From assembly GCA_910588935.1 (NCBI GenBank), contig CAJUSM010000055.1, forward strand, positions 3,173-11,771: a stretch of 8,599 bases of DNA, read 5' to 3'. The position numbers were made by a program, and so were the translations under genes. Positions 6,775 to 8,599 of this stretch are shown here, one piece after another. The notes under the pieces are model-generated. The model was not told the origin of the DNA. It searched no databases and worked only from the letters and a program-made list of their open reading frames with translations. Within the stretch, counting starts at the first letter, position 1. Every line of letters starts with the position of its first letter. Source of the stretch: an uncultured Oscillospiraceae bacterium (lineage in GTDB: Bacteria > Bacillota > Clostridia > Oscillospirales > Acutalibacteraceae).

Positions 6775-7849
6775 AAACCGGCAGCCACTTCTGCTCTTCG
6801 GCAGAGCGGATGATACTCTCCAAGGCATGCTGAATATGGCAGCCCTCTTGAATGGTAGCGGCCTTGCCATCCCCCAATCCGTTCAAAATATCCGCAAAAG
6901 ACTGCATTTGGTCAGCACGGAAACGATCCGGGATAGGCAGGGTGGTAAAGGCTCCGGCACGGCCCACCACAGGCCCAATGCACACCTCAATCTCGTCCAC
7001 GCCAGGGGCTTTGGCGTCTAGCGTATAGACCACCGCGCCCTGGCTGCCGTAAATCTCTAGGCGCTGGTAATTTCCCCGGCCATAGGCAAAGCGGGTGATC
7101 TCAAAGTCGGCGGCAATGCCGTCCTCCATCTCCATCAGGTAGTTGCAGAAATCGTCCACATCTACCGGGCCCAAGCCCTCGCCCTCTTCCAGCCTGCGCA
7201 TTTTGGTAAAGGTGTCCGCATGGCCCACAGCCTTTACATAGTCTTTTCCGGTAACAAAGCTCACCAGGTCCAGGGCATGGCAGCCCAGGTCGCCCAAGGC
7301 GCCTGTACCGGTAAGCTCTTTTATATACCGCCAGGACCGGGGCAGGTCCCATTCTGGTCCGCCGCCAGCCTGCAGATACTGCATGTACACATGGTAGATC
7401 CGCCCAATGGACCCTTTCTCCAGGATATCCTTCATATAGCGTGCCGCAGCCTTAAAACGGTAGGAGAAGCACACCATATTGGGTAATCCCTTTTCTGCAG
7501 TCATCCGAGCCAGGATGTCTGCCTCTTCTGCGGTTATGGTAACAGGTTTCTCAATGGAATAGGGCTTGCCAGCCTCAATGGCTGCTTTGGCAATCTCGAA
7601 ATGGGCGTTGTTAGAGGTGGAGATGTCAATGGCATCCACATCCGGGCAGTTGATCAAATCGTGGTAATCGGTAAAGCAGTGCGCCTTGTCAATGCCATAG
7701 GTTTCCTGGGCATACTCCATACGCTCAGGCTTAATGTCGCACACAGCCACCAGCTGAAGGTCCGGGCTATTGGCAATGCCTGGCAGATGCACGCCCCGGG
7801 AAATCCCGCCAATGCCCACGCTGCCGATACGCCAGATTTTCTTTTCCAT
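6773..7849 (-). CDS. Gfo/Idh/MocA-family NAD(P)-dependent sugar oxidoreductase
   Basis: A 358-residue soluble dehydrogenase, the usual length for the family. The N-terminal Rossmann domain has the dinucleotide-binding turn VGIGGIS (11-17), with D38 after the second strand (VAVCDIK), which favours NAD over NADP. The family EKP motif is at 100-102 with the catalytic K101, and the C-terminal substrate domain carries DLGCH (187-191), giving the typical D187 and H191 pair. Members oxidise a hydroxyl of sugars, glycosides or inositols to a ketone. The frame is open 37 codons further upstream, but ATG 7849 has AGGAGG 7 bases before it and begins with the normal family N-terminus. It lies 193 bases downstream of the solute-binding protein gene on the same strand, with stem-loops between. 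Paired with ThuA it fits keto-sugar chemistry; substrate unknown. IolG-like or YcjS-like activity are both possible. Confidence 0.93.
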   Translation of the reverse strand: MEKKIWRIGSVGIGGISRGVHLPGIANSPDLQLVAVCDIKPERMEYAQETYGIDKAHCFTDYHDLINCPDVDAIDISTSNNAHFEIAKAAIEAGKPYSIEKPVTITAEEADILARMTAEKGLPNMVCFSYRFKAAARYMKDILEKGSIGRIYHVYMQYLQAGGGPEWDLPRSWRYIKELTGTGALGDLGCHALDLVSFVTGKDYVKAVGHADTFTKMRRLEEGEGLGPVDVDDFCNYLMEMEDGIAADFEITRFAYGRGNYQRLEIYGSQGAVVYTLDAKAPGVDEIEVCIGPVVGRAGAFTTLPIPDRFRADQMQSFADILNGLGDGKAATIQEGCHIQHALESIIRSAEEQKWLPV

Positions 7850-7856
7850 GGTAATT

Positions 7857-7862
7857 CCTCCT
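7857..7862 (-). promoter_or_regulatory. Ribosome binding site that sets the oxidoreductase start
   Basis: AGGAGG on the minus strand, 7 bases before ATG 7849. It rules against the frame that is open to 7960, which would run through the stem-loop at 7912-7945. Confidence 0.88.
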
Positions 7863-7911
7863 AAACTTAAGAAATATTCTGTTTTTCTAAATAATCTTAA
7901 AAAAATTTGGA

Positions 7912-7945
7912 TGGCCTCTGGCAGGCTTTGGCTTACCAGAGGCCA
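7912..7945 (-). terminator. Long stem-loop followed by a T-run upstream of the oxidoreductase gene
   Basis: GGCCTCTGG (7913-7921) pairs perfectly with CCAGAGGCC (7936-7944); a T-A pair extends it outward, and after one mismatch four more pairs continue inward to a TTTG loop. On the minus strand it is followed by ATCCAAA and then seven T (7905-7899). The T-run begins about six bases after the stem, farther than in a textbook intrinsic terminator, so it could be a partial terminator or attenuator that lowers read-through from the transporter genes into the oxidoreductase gene. Confidence 0.55.
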
Positions 7946-7970
7946 AAATACCCTTTTCAATTTTTTCTAT

Positions 7971-8004
7971 GGAGAGAGCCCGGAATCAAATCCGGGCTCC
8001 TTCC
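7971..8004 (-). repeat. Strong stem-loop after the solute-binding protein gene
   Basis: GAGCCCGGA (7976-7984) and TCCGGGCTC (7991-7999) pair perfectly around a 6-base loop. Beyond one A/C mismatch the stem runs four pairs further (7971-7974 with 8001-8004; one is a G-T wobble). There is no T-run after it on the minus strand, so it looks less like a terminator than a transcript-stabilising or processing structure. Confidence 0.6.
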
Positions 8005-8017
8005 CTGTTCTATTTCA

Positions 8018-8031
8018 GCCGCAAAGGCGGC
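8018..8031. repeat. Small stem-loop just past the solute-binding protein stop
   Basis: On the minus strand GCCGC (8031-8027), loop CTTT, GCGGC (8022-8018). It lies 11 bases after the stop codon. On the plus strand the same element is followed by CCTTTTCT, the better terminator orientation, but no plus-strand gene leads into it. Confidence 0.45.
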
Positions 8032-8042
8032 CTTTTCTGCAC

Positions 8043-8599
8043 TTATCCAGCGTTATAGGTATCCAGAGCCTCCTGATAGATTTCCATCAGCCGCTCCAAG
8101 CCCATCTGATTCAGCTGGGCAACATAGCCATCCCAGTCGTTCTCAATGCCGCCGTTTACAATCCAGTTGGCCCAGCACTCCTTTACATACTTGTAGATGT
8201 CTACAGTAAGCTTGGAGATCTCGTCCATCTGCTCGGGGGTGTAGTTCACCTGGGGATAGGGCTGCGCCACGAACTCCTTAAAGTCTTCGTCGCAAGCCAG
8301 CTTGGCGCCATCGCCGCTGTCAGCAGGCAGCTGAATCTTGGCTTCGGTTTCAGGGGTAACATACTTGGGTCCATAGTCACGGCATGTAATCTCCCAGTAC
8401 CACACGTCGCCGGTTGTGCCCTCGGGGGGATCCAGGAAGGTAATGGTACCGTCGTCGGCCTTCTCCAATGCCTCCCCAAAGGGACCCCAGTAAGACTGAA
8501 TGGAGATGTCATCGGAAGAATAGTAGTCGGCCCACCGCATGGCAATTTCGGGATGCTCACAGGCAGTGGTTACCGTGAACTCGTTGCGGCGGTAGATGA
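8043..8599 (-). CDS. ABC-transporter extracellular solute-binding protein, C-terminal part (cut by window edge)
   Basis: The last 184 residues of a sugar-binding lipoprotein of the YtcQ/LplA type; the N-terminus with signal peptide and lipobox lies beyond 8599. The frame is open to the window edge, so the internal ATG at 8540 is not the start. Support comes from EHPEIAMRWADYYSSDD near the start of the fragment and from the ending NGGIENDWDGYVAQLNQMGLERLMEIYQEALDTY, which closely matches the typical C-terminus of this family. Such proteins catch oligosaccharides or sugar derivatives outside the cell and pass them to a LplB/YtcP-type permease pair, whose genes are probably upstream (right of the window). 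The fragment is acidic, as expected for an exported binding protein. The gene is followed by three stem-loops before the oxidoreductase gene. The presence of a YesM/YesN pair nearby is usual for this transporter class. Confidence 0.92.
   Translation of the reverse strand, partial: IYRRNEFTVTTACEHPEIAMRWADYYSSDDISIQSYWGPFGEALEKADDGTITFLDPPEGTTGDVWYWEITCRDYGPKYVTPETEAKIQLPADSGDGAKLACDEDFKEFVAQPYPQVNYTPEQMDEISKLTVDIYKYVKECWANWIVNGGIENDWDGYVAQLNQMGLERLMEIYQEALDTYNAG

Noticed and set aside
7867..7900. TTAAGA/TCTTAA inverted repeat upstream of the oxidoreductase
   Set aside because: Only 6 AT-rich pairs with a 22-base spacer in a very AT-rich stretch; likely chance. No convincing promoter was found there either.
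7850..7960. 37-codon N-terminal extension of the oxidoreductase
   Set aside because: It would place translation through the stem-loop at 7912-7945, while AGGAGG sits ideally before ATG 7849 and the protein from there begins with the usual Rossmann strand.

Overview
The window looks like part of a carbohydrate-uptake and catabolism locus from a low-to-mid GC member of the Bacillota, most likely a gut-type clostridium (Oscillospiraceae- or Lachnospiraceae-like). That placement is inferred from strong AAGGAGG-type ribosome binding sites at most genes, a YesM/YesN-type two-component pair, a YtcQ/LplA-type solute-binding lipoprotein and base composition judged by eye in the fifties percent GC. No rRNA, tRNA, CRISPR array, phage gene or insertion sequence is visible.

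Layout, left to right. Positions 1-2225 hold a minus-strand operon transcribed leftwards: a ThuA-family protein, a class II (zinc) fructose-bisphosphate-aldolase-family enzyme, and a PfkB-family sugar kinase cut by the left edge. It has its own promoter with a perfect TATAAT just upstream. Next comes an AraC-family one-component regulator with an N-terminal cupin sensor (2404-3288, minus). Divergent from it is a plus-strand sensor kinase/response regulator pair whose stop and start codons overlap by one base (3464-6756). A possible bidirectional terminator separates this pair from a convergent Gfo/Idh/MocA oxidoreductase (6773-7849, minus). Upstream of the oxidoreductase is a 193-base gap carrying three stem-loops, then the C-terminal part of an ABC-transporter sugar-binding protein cut by the right edge (8043-8599, minus).

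Working model (inference). The solute-binding protein delivers a sugar, oligosaccharide or sugar-like polyol. The Gfo/Idh/MocA enzyme oxidises it or a derivative with NAD(P). ThuA, a family linked to keto-sugar catabolism, acts on an oxidised intermediate. The PfkB kinase phosphorylates an intermediate, and the class II aldolase splits the phosphorylated product into C3-type fragments. The dehydrogenase, PfkB kinase and class II aldolase set recalls inositol catabolism (IolG, IolC, IolJ), but the other iol genes are not in view and ThuA is not part of that pathway, so the substrate is open. Two regulators with AraC-type DNA-binding domains sit back to back between the two metabolic arms, which suggests one cytoplasmic and one extracellular input to the same regulon.

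Three start codons were moved inward from the longest possible reading frame on the basis of ribosome binding sites: ThuA to 2225, the sensor kinase to a GTG at 3464, and the oxidoreductase to 7849. In the sensor kinase the rejected upstream extension contains the gene's own likely promoter.
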